Source of the DNA: Haliscomenobacteraceae bacterium
GTDB taxonomy: Bacteria > Bacteroidota > Bacteroidia > Chitinophagales > Saprospiraceae
NCBI GenBank assembly: GCA_947501115.1
Contig: CANMVX010000004.1
Location: forward strand, 62,001-126,000
DNA: 64,000 nucleotides
Direction: 5' to 3'
Below, piece after piece: positions 25,829 through 35,900 of this stretch. The notes beneath the pieces are model-generated. The model was not told the origin of the DNA and did no database searches. It saw only the letters and a list, made by a program, of their open reading frames with translations. Each line of letters begins with the position of its first letter. Position 1 is the stretch's first letter. A program made the position numbers and the translations under genes.

Positions 25829-26839
25829 GTGGCTACAAAAACAGTCCTTTCTTGTATCCAGCCTACGGGTGATATGCACTTCGGAAATTATTTCGGAGCC
25901 GTAAAAAATTGGGTAGATATTCAACAAAAATATGATTGTTTCTATGGCGTTGTAGATTATCATGCTATGACCATGCCCTACAATCCAAAACAGCTTCAGG
26001 AAAATACCTGGGAGCTTATTTTTAATCTGATAGCTGCAGGAGTTAAAACGGAGAATCTTTTCGTACAATCTCTCGTCCCTGAACATGCAGAATTATCCTG
26101 GATTTTAAACTGTTTTGCTTCCTACGGACAACTTACCCGAATGACGCAATTCAAAGATAAAACCCAGCAAGTAGAGGAGGGAAATGCTGACGGTTTTATT
26201 TCAGCGGGTTTATTAGATTATCCTGTATTGCAGGCCGCTGATATACTAATATACAAAGCCGATTTCGTCCCTGTTGGAAAAGATCAGGAACAACATCTGG
26301 AACTTACCAGAAATATAGCCCAGCGTTTTAATAATCAGGTTGGGGAAGAATATTTTGTATTGCCCGAGCCTTTATTTACTGAAACGCCTAAGGTTATGTC
26401 TCCTGCAGACCCTATGAAAAAGATGAGTAAGAGTGCAGGGGAAAAGCACTATATCCCTGTTTTCAGTACGCCGGAGAAAATTAAAAAACAGATTCGATCT
26501 GCTGTTACCGATACGGGTGATACGCCCTCCGGAGAAATGTCCCAAGGTTTGATTAACTTATTTGAACTGTTAAAAGCAGCAAATAAAATGGATCAGCACC
26601 ATTCCTTAATGTCTGATTATCAGTCAGGTGTCCTAAAATATGTTCATCTTAAGGACACGGTTGCAGAGGCATTAACGGAAATAAGTGTGGCAATGGTTGA
26701 TCGTCGACAACAACTGGATGAAAATAAAGAGGAGGTAAAGGAAATGATTAGAAATTCCTCCGCTGACATTAGAAAAGTGGCTCAAAAGACAATGAACGAA
26801 GTCAAATCCTTAGCGGGACTCATGAACGTTAAAATGTAA
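25829..26839 (+). CDS. trpS: Tryptophan-tRNA ligase
   Basis: A 336-residue class I aminoacyl-tRNA synthetase. The HIGH-like motif is in QPTGDMHFGNYFGA and the KMSKS loop is in DPMKKMSKSAGEK. Other TrpRS features are YDCFYGVVDYHAMT and PVGKDQEQHLELTR. Translation starts at GTG 25829, placing Ala-Thr-Lys-Thr-Val-Leu at the N-terminus; no better in-frame ATG exists upstream. Length is normal. Confidence 0.96.
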   Translation: MATKTVLSCIQPTGDMHFGNYFGAVKNWVDIQQKYDCFYGVVDYHAMTMPYNPKQLQENTWELIFNLIAAGVKTENLFVQSLVPEHAELSWILNCFASYGQLTRMTQFKDKTQQVEEGNADGFISAGLLDYPVLQAADILIYKADFVPVGKDQEQHLELTRNIAQRFNNQVGEEYFVLPEPLFTETPKVMSPADPMKKMSKSAGEKHYIPVFSTPEKIKKQIRSAVTDTGDTPSGEMSQGLINLFELLKAANKMDQHHSLMSDYQSGVLKYVHLKDTVAEALTEISVAMVDRRQQLDENKEEVKEMIRNSSADIRKVAQKTMNEVKSLAGLMNVKM

Positions 26840-26849
26840 TTCTGCAAAC

Positions 26850-27473
26850 ATGAAAATAATTTGTATCGGACGTAATTATGGTGCTCATGCTAAGGAACTT
26901 CAAAATGCTGTTCCCGATGAGCCTATCGTTTTTATGAAGCCACCAACGGCTTTATTAATAAACAATAAGCCTCTTTATTATCCTTCTTTTACAAATGATT
27001 TGCATTATGAGGTAGAGGTGATTATTAAAATCGGTAAAAATGGAAGGCACATTGAACCTCAATTTGCTGCTGATTATATTGAAGAAATTGGGTTAGGTAT
27101 CGATTTTACAGCTCGGGATATCCAGGCTAAACAAAAAGCAAAAGGATTGCCGTGGGAAATTGCCAAAGCGTTTGACCATTCGGCTGTTCTTGGTAATTTC
27201 AAACCACTTTCTGCTTTCCCAAATTCCTCTGCTTTTGAATTTCAGTTGTTGAAAAATGACGAATTAGTGCAACAAGGTAATACTGAGGATTGTATTTTTT
27301 CTTTCGAGACATTAATTGTTTACGTGTCAAAATATTTTAAGCTCCAAATGGGAGATTTAATTTATACAGGTACCCCGGCAGGGGTTGGACCTGTAGTCAT
27401 TGGTGATAAATTAGAAGGGAAAATGTTAACAAACGAAGGATGGGAATCTTTCTTTACCTGTAACATTAAATAA
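26850..27473 (+). CDS. Fumarylacetoacetate hydrolase-family protein
   Basis: A 207-residue member of the FAH fold. The metal-binding Glu residues are seen in LHYEVEVIIKIG, followed by GLGIDFTARDIQ and the C-terminal GDLIYTGTPAGVGPV. Relatives include acylpyruvase/oxaloacetate decarboxylase (FAHD1 type) and various hydratases, so the substrate is uncertain; 2-oxo acid decarboxylase or acylpyruvate hydrolase is the likeliest class. It begins 10 bases after trpS and ends 60 before metK. Confidence 0.88.
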   Translation: MKIICIGRNYGAHAKELQNAVPDEPIVFMKPPTALLINNKPLYYPSFTNDLHYEVEVIIKIGKNGRHIEPQFAADYIEEIGLGIDFTARDIQAKQKAKGLPWEIAKAFDHSAVLGNFKPLSAFPNSSAFEFQLLKNDELVQQGNTEDCIFSFETLIVYVSKYFKLQMGDLIYTGTPAGVGPVVIGDKLEGKMLTNEGWESFFTCNIK

Positions 27474-27482
27474 TTTAATTCC

Positions 27483-27490
27483 TATCTTTG
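27483..27490 (+). promoter_or_regulatory. Bacteroidota -7 box for metK
   Basis: TATCTTTG matches TAnnTTTG, 43 bases before the metK ATG. The space is too short for a SAM riboswitch. Confidence 0.55.
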
Positions 27491-27533
27491 ATTATATTTT
27501 CAATCCATTATATAATCTATACAAACCTGTAAT

Positions 27534-28799
27534 ATGGCTTATCTTTTCACTTCAGAATCAGTATCGGAAGGTCATCCGGATAAAGTGGCCGACCAAATAT
27601 CTGATGCACTTGTTGATCATTTTCTTGCTTTTGACCCTCAATCGAAAGTTGCTTGTGAAACCTTAGTAACTACGGGTCAGGTTATTCTTGCCGGTGAGGT
27701 TAAATCAAAAGCATATCTTGATGTTCAACAAATTGCTCGCGATGTTATCAAACGTATTGGTTATACCAAGTCAGAATATATGTTTGAATCTAATTCTTGT
27801 GGCGTTCTTTCTGCTATTCATGAGCAATCTCCTGATATAAATCAAGGCGTCGAAAGAGCAAAAGATGAAGACCAGGGGGCAGGCGACCAAGGTATGATGT
27901 TTGGTTATGCTACCGAGGAAACGGAGCATTATATGCCTTTAGCGTTAGATTTGGCACACAGAATTTTATTGGAACTGGCGGAAATTCGCAAATCGGCGAA
28001 GGCAACCGATGCCATGAATTATCTCAGACCTGACGCAAAATCTCAGGTTACCATTGAGTACGATGATAACCATAAACCTATTCGCATAGATAGTATTGTG
28101 GTATCTACCCAACATGATGATTTTAATGAGAATGAACAGGTAATGTTAGAGAAAATTAAATCTGATGTTATACAGTTACTCATTCCAAGAGTTAAAGCAA
28201 AATTAAAACCTGAATTACAGGCTTTATTTACCGAAACCATTACCTATCATGTTAATCCTACAGGTAAATTCGTTATTGGCGGACCTCATGGAGACACTGG
28301 ATTAACAGGTAGAAAGATTATAGTTGATACCTACGGTGGCAAAGGTGCTCACGGTGGAGGTGCATTTAGTGGTAAAGATCCTTCAAAAGTGGATCGTTCT
28401 GCCGCTTATGCTACCAGGCATATTGCTAAAAACCTGGTGGCTGCGGGTGTTTGTAAAGAAGTTTTAGTACAGGTTTCTTATGCGATTGGAGTGGCTAAGC
28501 CTACCAATATTTACATAAATACTTATGGAACAGCCAAGGTAGCAAAAACAGATGCTCAAATAGCAGACATAGTTTATGGCATTTTCGATATGCGACCTTA
28601 TGCCATTGAACAACGATTGAAATTAAGAAATCCCATTTATAGCGATTCAGCTGCGTATGGTCACATGGGGAGAATTCCCGAGGTTAAAACATTGACCTTC
28701 AAGGATGGTTCCGGTCAGCAAGTTACCAAAGAGGTGGAACTTTTCACCTGGGAGAAACTAGATTATAAAGATCAGGTTAAAGTGGCCTTTTCTTTATGA
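27534..28799 (+). CDS. metK: S-adenosylmethionine synthetase
   Basis: A 421-residue enzyme making S-adenosylmethionine from methionine and ATP. All hallmark motifs are visible: [15 protein letters not shown] at the N-terminus, [30 protein letters not shown], and the P-loop-like [19 protein letters not shown]. Length is slightly above the E. coli enzyme and typical for Bacteroidota. It has its own -7 box and is followed by an orphan promoter-hairpin unit. Confidence 0.98.
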   Translation: MAYLFTSESVSEGHPDKVADQISDALVDHFLAFDPQSKVACETLVTTGQVILAGEVKSKAYLDVQQIARDVIKRIGYTKSEYMFESNSCGVLSAIHEQSPDINQGVERAKDEDQGAGDQGMMFGYATEETEHYMPLALDLAHRILLELAEIRKSAKATDAMNYLRPDAKSQVTIEYDDNHKPIRIDSIVVSTQHDDFNENEQVMLEKIKSDVIQLLIPRVKAKLKPELQALFTETITYHVNPTGKFVIGGPHGDTGLTGRKIIVDTYGGKGAHGGGAFSGKDPSKVDRSAAYATRHIAKNLVAAGVCKEVLVQVSYAIGVAKPTNIYINTYGTAKVAKTDAQIADIVYGIFDMRPYAIEQRLKLRNPIYSDSAAYGHMGRIPEVKTLTFKDGSGQQVTKEVELFTWEKLDYKDQVKVAFSL

Positions 28800-28817
28800 T
28801 TTTATTTTTCTCTTATA

Positions 28818-28848
28818 TTGTATATTATCATATATAATATTAACTTTG
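28818..28848 (+). promoter_or_regulatory. Orphan promoter upstream of a hairpin
   Basis: TTG (28818-28820), 20 bases, TAACTTTG (28841-28848) fits the Bacteroidota promoter consensus. No gene of normal size starts within 300 bases; instead a long hairpin with a T run starts 25 bases downstream. Confidence 0.55.
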
Positions 28849-28854
28849 TAGTTC

Positions 28855-28927
28855 TAAACATCATTTTATGATTAAGCGCTTTAAAGCATTATTACCTAAA
28901 AGGATAATGTATTTAAAGCGCTTTTTT
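28855..28927 (+). ncRNA. Candidate ~75-nt small RNA ending in a long terminator hairpin
   Basis: From a predicted start near 28855 the transcript would run to the T run at 28922-28927. The hairpin pairs AAGCGCTTTAAA (28874-28885) with TTTAAAGCGCTT (28912-28923), CATTAT with ATAATG, and CCT with AGG around a 3-base loop: about 21 pairs in all. It may be an sRNA, or simply the metK terminator with a chance promoter. A 23-codon frame from ATG 28868 is encoded mostly by the hairpin itself. Confidence 0.4.
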
Positions 28928-29182
28928 ATTTGTCCCTAAGCGGATAGTAAATAATATTCAAAAAACGGTTCATTCTTTATCCATTGAAGTACTAATCATA
29001 GGGTATCCTATTCTGCCATTCATACCAACGAATCCTGCCAAACGAATTTTTAATACTAATTAACAAAGATCGTTTAGCAAATTTGGAGATTATAAGAACA
29101 GCATCTCTTATTTAGAAAAGCCAGGAAATTTAGAAAACCCTACAAATTGGGGTTAAAAAAATAATTCCAACAATTAAATAAA
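28928..29182 (+). other. AT-rich spacer, nothing recognised
   Basis: Together with the hairpin unit this fills the 383-base gap between metK and the first surface-protein gene. No reading frame, strong promoter box or hairpin was seen in this part. It is presumably the 5' region of the three-paralog cluster. Confidence 0.5.
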
Positions 29183-30418
29183 ATGAATCGAACAGGCCTT
29201 TTTTGTCTTTTTTTCTTGTTTGCTTTTAGCCCACTTTGGAGTCAGGTGAACCTTAGTATTCAGGGGTCAATTCAGAATTCTTCGGGGGCAGCTATACCCG
29301 ATGGTCAATATGAGCTCATCTTTAATATTTATGATGTAGCTACCGGTGGACAACCCATCTGGACGGAAATTCAACCTAAAGTAGAGATTATAGGGGGACT
29401 TTATAGTAGTATTCTTGGTTTAATTACTCCACTAAGTGAATCAAAGTCAGCTTTTAATTTTACAAAAACATATTATTTGGGTGTTACCATGAAAGGAAAG
29501 ACCGAAGTAAAGCCAAGAGCGCCCCTGACCCCAGCTGCCTATAGTTTGTCAGTTTCAGGAAAATCAAATGTTCTGCCATCACAGGGTAGTGTTGGTATTG
29601 GTATAAAAAATCCTGACGCCAAAAACCAACTACATATCCAAAAAAGTAATGGAACCTCAAGAATACTGGTGGAAGGACGGGATACAGCAAGACTTAAGTT
29701 TAAAGCTGACACTGATTCCGCAACCATATCATTTTATGGTGGGAATGTTCATATTAGTAACTACGAAATAATCTTTGATGAAGGAATTAAATTATCCAGT
29801 GGTAAAACCGTTAGTTATTCGGGCGTTTCGGATTGGAGACTTATAGATTATGATGATTTTACGACCGGCAACGACGATTGGACAGTTGTTACAGCCTGGA
29901 ATTCTACAAATTCTGGCACCTTGGAAAGACTTTCTCCTGGTACCCCCTTCAGTAAAGGGTTCTTTATACGTCCGACTACGAATGCAAGCAGTAGTGCAGC
30001 TCCTGTACTAAGAAAACAGTTTAATCTTACGAATATTCCGCATACGAGTGTAAAAGTAGTTTTCACGTATCATTTTTTTGATAGTTGGGATTATTCCCTT
30101 TCCATAAGTTCAGGTTCACGACACGAGATTGGATATGCAGCCTTTTCTAATGGAGCAAGTGCTACAGAAACAGGGGGGCAATTTCAGATTGGATGGAGGA
30201 CAGCAGGGGCGACCACTGCATTCGATGACTTTTTTAGTAAAGCTGGTTATACCGACTTGACAGGATCCTCTACGAAATGGGCCGACCATAATGTTAGAGG
30301 ATCAATGGTTGCCGAAACTACAGATAATCTAATCTGGATTTATTTTGGTTCAAATCTTGACTCAGCTATTTCCGATGAAAGTTTTGGAATCAGCAATATT
30401 GAAATTTGGGTAAAATGA
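29183..30418 (+). CDS. Secreted surface protein, paralog 1 of 3
   Basis: A 411-residue exported protein with a signal peptide ending near residue 20 (LFAFSPLWSQ). The N-terminal domain (about 21-125) reads LSIQGSIQNSSGAAIPDGQY and ends PLTPAAYSLSVSG. A short fibre-like stretch follows with GSVGIGIKNPD, as in phage-tail-fibre-like proteins of Bacteroidota. The C-terminal domain (about 215-411) contains VKVVFTYHFFDSWD, then ISDESFGISNIEIWVK. No T9SS sorting domain is visible. The C-terminal part recalls a beta-rich adhesin-like domain known to me from ciliate and bacterial surface proteins; this is recollection, not a match. Function unknown, surface or sheath protein likely. Confidence 0.65.
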   Translation: MNRTGLFCLFFLFAFSPLWSQVNLSIQGSIQNSSGAAIPDGQYELIFNIYDVATGGQPIWTEIQPKVEIIGGLYSSILGLITPLSESKSAFNFTKTYYLGVTMKGKTEVKPRAPLTPAAYSLSVSGKSNVLPSQGSVGIGIKNPDAKNQLHIQKSNGTSRILVEGRDTARLKFKADTDSATISFYGGNVHISNYEIIFDEGIKLSSGKTVSYSGVSDWRLIDYDDFTTGNDDWTVVTAWNSTNSGTLERLSPGTPFSKGFFIRPTTNASSSAAPVLRKQFNLTNIPHTSVKVVFTYHFFDSWDYSLSISSGSRHEIGYAAFSNGASATETGGQFQIGWRTAGATTAFDDFFSKAGYTDLTGSSTKWADHNVRGSMVAETTDNLIWIYFGSNLDSAISDESFGISNIEIWVK

Positions 30419-30484
30419 TTAATAATACTAATCCGCTATCCCATAACCCGAAATGTATAAAACACCCACAAATACAAGAAAGTA

Positions 30485-31711
30485 ATGTTTAGGAACCAAC
30501 CATTTTTGAAATACAGATATTTTGCCATATTGTTTTTTAGTGGTGCCCTTTGCTTGTCGGCTCAAACAACCTTAGTGATGCAAGGTTCACTCCAAAAATC
30601 ATCTGGCAAACCCTTTGATAACGGATTTCATTCTATTACCTTCAAACTGTATGAAGTGGAAGATGGAGGTGTTGCTATCTGGACCGAAGATCAACCTAAG
30701 GTTTTGGTGGAAAGTGGGCTGTACGAAGCAACGCTGGGAAGTATTGTTCCATTGCGATTGCCTTTCAATAAAAGATATTACCTGGGTATTGCTGTAAATG
30801 GGGAAGATGAGCTATCTCCCAGAGCAATTATTGGAAATGCACCTTATGCTGCAGCTGTTACAGGAAATGATAATGTGTTTCCAACCAGCGGTTCCGTGGG
30901 TGTTGGAACACTTTCTCCCGACTCTAATATTTACATGCTTCACCTTCGAAACCTGTCCGGCAATGGAACTTTATTAATTGAAGGAAGTAAACGTGCTGAG
31001 TTATTATTGAAAAAAGGGAGCAATGGTTCCGTTGGAAGTATTAGTTTAGATAGTGCTACTATTTCAGTTAGAAATCTGGATATTACCGTTAAAAATAATC
31101 TTGAACTTCCAGCAAATGCCAGTATTGAATACAATGGCATTTCTGACTGGAGGCTCGTGGATCGTGATTCTTTTACGTCATCTAACTCGGAAGGTTGGAT
31201 TTGCCGGGAATCCTGGAATAGTAACACAACTAAATCGGCTGCTACTATAAATCCTAATACGCCATTTAGCAAAAAATGGATTTTAAGGCCATACCAAAAT
31301 GGAGATGATATTCTAAAAAAGGAGTTTAGTCTTTCAGGGATCCCACATAACATGATAAAAGTCGTATTCACTTATTATTTTCTTGATTCCTGGGATCCTG
31401 ATGAAAGTGGTTTTGCCGCGTTTTCTTCAGTTGAGACGCCTTCAGTTTCAGAAACTGGTGGTAATCTGCAGGTTGCCTGGTTCAATCAATCACCTGTCGT
31501 TTTTAGTCAGGATGCTTTTGGAGGTGGTGTTCCGGGTATTTATAAAGGAGAGTCAGGGCCTTTAAAAAAATATACTGACGCTGCGGTTCGTGGTGAGATG
31601 ACTGCTTTTCATTCTGCTAATAAATTTTGGGTAATCATTGGTTCGAATCTTAATGAAACTGCAGACAATGAAAGCTATGGTATTTCTAACATTGAAATCT
31701 GGGTAAGATGA
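30485..31711 (+). CDS. Secreted surface protein, paralog 2 of 3
   Basis: A 408-residue paralog of the preceding gene with the same layout: signal peptide (to about 26, LCLSAQ), N-terminal domain beginning LVMQGSLQKSSGKPFDNG, fibre-like GSVGVGTLSPDSN, then a C-terminal domain with IPHNMIKVVFTYYFLDSWD and ADNESYGISNIEIWVR. Divergence from its neighbours is substantial, so the triplication is not recent. It starts 66 bases after paralog 1 and overlaps paralog 3 by 4 bases (ATGA). No sorting domain or catalytic motif seen. Confidence 0.65.
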   Translation: MFRNQPFLKYRYFAILFFSGALCLSAQTTLVMQGSLQKSSGKPFDNGFHSITFKLYEVEDGGVAIWTEDQPKVLVESGLYEATLGSIVPLRLPFNKRYYLGIAVNGEDELSPRAIIGNAPYAAAVTGNDNVFPTSGSVGVGTLSPDSNIYMLHLRNLSGNGTLLIEGSKRAELLLKKGSNGSVGSISLDSATISVRNLDITVKNNLELPANASIEYNGISDWRLVDRDSFTSSNSEGWICRESWNSNTTKSAATINPNTPFSKKWILRPYQNGDDILKKEFSLSGIPHNMIKVVFTYYFLDSWDPDESGFAAFSSVETPSVSETGGNLQVAWFNQSPVVFSQDAFGGGVPGIYKGESGPLKKYTDAAVRGEMTAFHSANKFWVIIGSNLNETADNESYGISNIEIWVR

Positions 31712-32931
31712 GGAAAATAAGTTTTTTAAATTTAAAGTATAGCTTGAAAAATTATTTATACTTTTTATTGCTGGGTTTCTTTATTTGTTGTACAATAGAC
31801 CTACAGGGTCAAGCTACACTGAATATCCAGGGAATTATTAAAAAGTCTTCAGGGGCCAATCTGGATGATGGGACTTACAGTATGAGATTCCGTATATATA
31901 CGGTAGCTACAGGATCTACATCCATTTGGCAGGAAGATCATGTAAACGTTGACATAACATCAGGGGTATACAACGTTGTACTTGGGTTGATAACACCTTT
32001 TACCATTTCTTTTGACAGAACCTATTTCCTTGGTGTTTCCGTAGATGGTGGCGTTGAAGTATCTCCCCGTATTCGTTTGACAGGAGCACCATATTCTTTA
32101 TCACTCATTGGTCAGAAAAATATTTTCCCATCCACAGGTTCTGTTGGCATTGGAACGGTAACACCTGATTCAAGTGCACGTTTGCATATAAAAAGTGATA
32201 GTGATACAACAGCAAGATTCTTGCTTGAGGGTAAAGATACAGCTATTATCGTTATGAAAACCAGGGCGGATACGGCATCTATTTCTTTTAATGGGACTAA
32301 AATTTCTATACCCGATTTAAGCATTAATTATGCTGCGGGAGTCTCTTTACCAAAGGGACAATCGGTAAAATATAATTCACTTTCTACCTGGCAATTGGTT
32401 CAGGTGGATACCTTACTGGATACAGGTTGGTTATGTTATGATGACTGGAAAACTACAAATTCGAGGACTATGGATCGAATAGGTTCTCAAAGCCCGTTTA
32501 ATAGTTTTATCCTTCGTCCAAATCAAGAGGGAAATAATATTATTGGAAAGCGAATTGATTTAGGGGGTATTCCACATACCATGGTGAAAATTGTTTTTAC
32601 TTTTCATTTTTTTGATACCTGGGATGCTGGTGAATTTGGCTTTGCTGCATTTGGAACAAATCAAAACCCTTATGATGCGGCTGGACAAACATCAGGTAAA
32701 TTGCAAATTGGCTGGAGGCAATATACTCAGCCTAATTTTAATACCCTGTTTTCCTCATCTGGTTATTTTAAAGGGGATTCTGCATTAGCCACTTCTGATT
32801 ATAATATACAGGGAGAAATGGTGGCCCAAAGTGATGCAAATACCTTCTGGGTACTTTTTGGTTCGAATCTTGAACAGGCAGCTACTGATGAAAGTTATGG
32901 CATAAGCAATATTCAAGTTTGGGTGAGGTAA
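31708..32931 (+). CDS. Secreted surface protein, paralog 3 of 3
   Basis: A 407-residue paralog of the two preceding genes. A long N-terminal hydrophobic segment (about 15-32, ending near LQGQA) serves as signal peptide. The N-terminal domain starts LNIQGIIKKSSGANLDDG, the fibre-like part reads GSVGIGTVTPDSSARLHI, and the C-terminal domain has IPHTMVKIVFTFHFFDTWD and TDESYGISNIQVWVR. Its start overlaps the stop of paralog 2 (ATGA). It ends 32 bases before the giant T9SS cargo gene, so all four are probably one transcript. Confidence 0.65.
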   Translation: MRKISFLNLKYSLKNYLYFLLLGFFICCTIDLQGQATLNIQGIIKKSSGANLDDGTYSMRFRIYTVATGSTSIWQEDHVNVDITSGVYNVVLGLITPFTISFDRTYFLGVSVDGGVEVSPRIRLTGAPYSLSLIGQKNIFPSTGSVGIGTVTPDSSARLHIKSDSDTTARFLLEGKDTAIIVMKTRADTASISFNGTKISIPDLSINYAAGVSLPKGQSVKYNSLSTWQLVQVDTLLDTGWLCYDDWKTTNSRTMDRIGSQSPFNSFILRPNQEGNNIIGKRIDLGGIPHTMVKIVFTFHFFDTWDAGEFGFAAFGTNQNPYDAAGQTSGKLQIGWRQYTQPNFNTLFSSSGYFKGDSALATSDYNIQGEMVAQSDANTFWVLFGSNLEQAATDESYGISNIQVWVR

Positions 32932-32963
32932 CTGATTTATAGAATTTATCAAGGTGAAAATAT

Positions 32964-35900
32964 ATGCGTAATTCAGCTAATCATTTATTGTTCCTGGTTT
33001 TATGTTTACTTGTTCCAACTGTCAAGGTTTGGGCACAGGCAAGTCCAAACTGTTCTACTTTAAGCGCAGAGGATTATTACACAGGGCGTACTTTTTTTAA
33101 TTATGGCAGTGCTTCGAATAATGTCAATAACAAGGTTAAACTTAGTGCAACGGTTGGACAGACGGTTACTGGAAATTTCTTTGGTTCGGGTGTTAAGGGA
33201 GGTTTTGGCTTTTGGGCTGGTTTTACAATGCCGCCGAAACCACCAGTTGTCATTGCCAGTCAGGGAGATCTGGAAGATCGGATAGAAATAAAATGGACGG
33301 CGGATCCATTAAGCCCCTCCGCCACTTCCTATAAAATTTATAGAAATAGTGCTTTACTAGGGACGGTTGATGGGGAAACTTATTCCTTTATAGATTTCAA
33401 TGTCATCGCTGGAACATTTTATACCTATGCTGTAAGTGGTATTAATTCGTCGGGAGAAGGGAATAGATCAACCGCTTTAGGTCATGTAAGTCCCAATGGC
33501 GTCGTTACTGGCAAAATTACTTCAGGTTCAGGAAATCCTGTGGTTAATGCCGAAATTACCTTGTCTCCTACGTTGGGTTCATCTGTATCCTTTACTGGAG
33601 ATGATATGGCCTTCTCCGAATATAACCCAATTTTCCCAAGAACTAATTTTACTTTATCTGCCTGGATAAAACTAGATAGTACCAATGACGAAAATGCCAT
33701 TTTTGATATGGGAAGCACCATATTCAAAAACTGGTGGTTACATACCCTTCCTTCTGCCACAGGCAAAGGTGTACGCTTTGGTGTAGGGAAAGGGAATAGT
33801 GAGAAAACGGAACTTGATTTTACTTTTACAGAAGGAACAGAGAATAGTTGGCATAATATTGCTGCCAGCTACAATGGATTTTCTCTTTTATTATATGTAG
33901 ATGGAAATTTGGTTGGGTCAAAGGCTACATCAATTGCCTTAGATAGTATGCCTGTGTTTTTTGGTCAGGCGCCGGATGCTTCTCGCTTTTTTAAAGGGCA
34001 CCTGGACGAAGTACGTTTTTTCAATCGCCAGTTGGCTCAGACAGAGGTGCAGCAATTTATGAAGCAATCTGGTAACGCAGATTTAAACGGTCTTGTTGCT
34101 TACTGGAAGTTAGATGAGGGGGTAGGAAGTAAAGCTTTTGATCTAACCAGCAACCGTTTTAAACTTTATTTTTGTGGGCCTCAATGGGATAATGCTGAAA
34201 AACCCAATGTCGTAAATACTGCTTTGAGTGATACTTCAGGTTTTTATAAAATTGTTGGAATTAATTATGGTGCTGGAAATACTTTTTCCGTCCGTCCTTC
34301 AAAGAATTTTTATTTTAATCAATCCCTTGAGTTTAATACTACAAATGCTGACTATGCAGACCTTACTATTTTTAGCCTTAAGGATAGTGCAACTATAACA
34401 ACTACCGTTAATGCTTTCGATTTGAGCAGAAAACAAGCTATTCTAAGTAAATCAAGTACAAATGGCAATAATCAATTTACTGTTTTTCAGAATGCAGGAA
34501 ATATAGAGGTAATGGTTGGTGCTAATACTGAATCTTTTGGTAGTTTGGGTCTTGGTTTTCATCATCTTGCTTTTGTTTTAGAAAAGGTTGGTACAACGCT
34601 GTCAGTGACTTTGCATATTGATGGTACTTTAGTTGGAACTAAATCTTTTGAGGCTATTAGTTGGGATGCTACCGGGCAGCTATGGAAATTGGGAGCACGT
34701 GCCACCGGTTTGAGTTCGCGAAGCGATTATTTTACAGGATTGATTGATGAGGTTGCTTTCTTCTCTCAAATGCTGTCCGTTGCCAAAATTCAAGAATATG
34801 CAAATGTAGGTACTAGCGTAACAGATACATCATTAACTTCCTATTTTAACCTGAATGAAGGAATGGGAACCTCATTGAGAGATTTGGGAACTGCTTTAAC
34901 AGGTAATGGAATCATATATGGAGCCGATTGGAGTACCGTAACTAAGGTTATTCAGACCATTCCACATGATTTTTCACCTGCCAACGCTTTGGTTACCCTG
35001 AATCCCAGCAATACAAGTGTGGATAAAATTGACTTTATTGACCAAAGTACAATCCCTGTAAGCGGTTATGTTCGGTTTGAAAATACGAATTGCTTTCAGG
35101 GAAAAGTAGAAATTCTGGTCAATGGAAAATCAAATGTGCCGCAAATTTTTACGGATAGTGAAGGTAAGTTTTCAGCGGATTTTGAACCTGGAAAAAAAAT
35201 AGTACTTACACCTAAGTTTGAAAATCACACTTTTTATCCTGCCTTTTGGGAGATTCCCTCCATTCAAGGGCCAGTTGCGGGTATTCTTTTTCGCAATCAG
35301 GTCAAACGTAAAGTTTTCGGACAGTTAGCGGGCGGCCTTTGCAAGTTATCTGTTATACCAGGAGGTGCTATAGCAAAGGTAAAAATTGCCACGCTCAATG
35401 GCTGTTTTGAAAAAGTTGTTCAGCTTTCTGGAAATGGTAAGTTTACTTTTGACGGGGTACCGCCAGATTCAGTCACCGTATCTGTTATTGAACATAGTAA
35501 TCCCATAATCTACAATTTTTTCCAAAATAAAGGTGGAGAAACAATAAATCTCAAATCGGCAAATGATACATTGGATTTCATCTATTTAGCCCCTCCAAAT
35601 GTGGAACTTACCCCACTTGACACAAATAGCTGCGGTGATCCTATGCTGGACATGCTTCAAAAAACAAAAACAACTATAAAAGTTTTTGAACAATATGACG
35701 GTGGAAAATGCTATTTGCAAAATGCATTGTTAACTATAAACAATGATATTGCAGGATTAAAACAATTTGACACTTTAATGTCAGCGGGAACTTTAGTTTA
35801 TTCCTTTAAAGTGCATGGACCCAATATAGTGGCACCATTTAAAAGGAATCTTCAGGTTACGGCAAAATCAAACGGAATGCAGTCAACCTCATCTCTGGAA

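Noticed and set aside
27474-27533. SAM riboswitch before metK
   Set aside because: Only 60 bases, containing the -7 box, separate metK from the previous gene, too short for a known SAM aptamer plus expression platform.
28868-28939. Small gene for a 23-residue basic peptide
   Set aside because: Most of the frame is made by the two arms of a terminator hairpin, and there is no ribosome-binding context; kept only as part of the candidate RNA.
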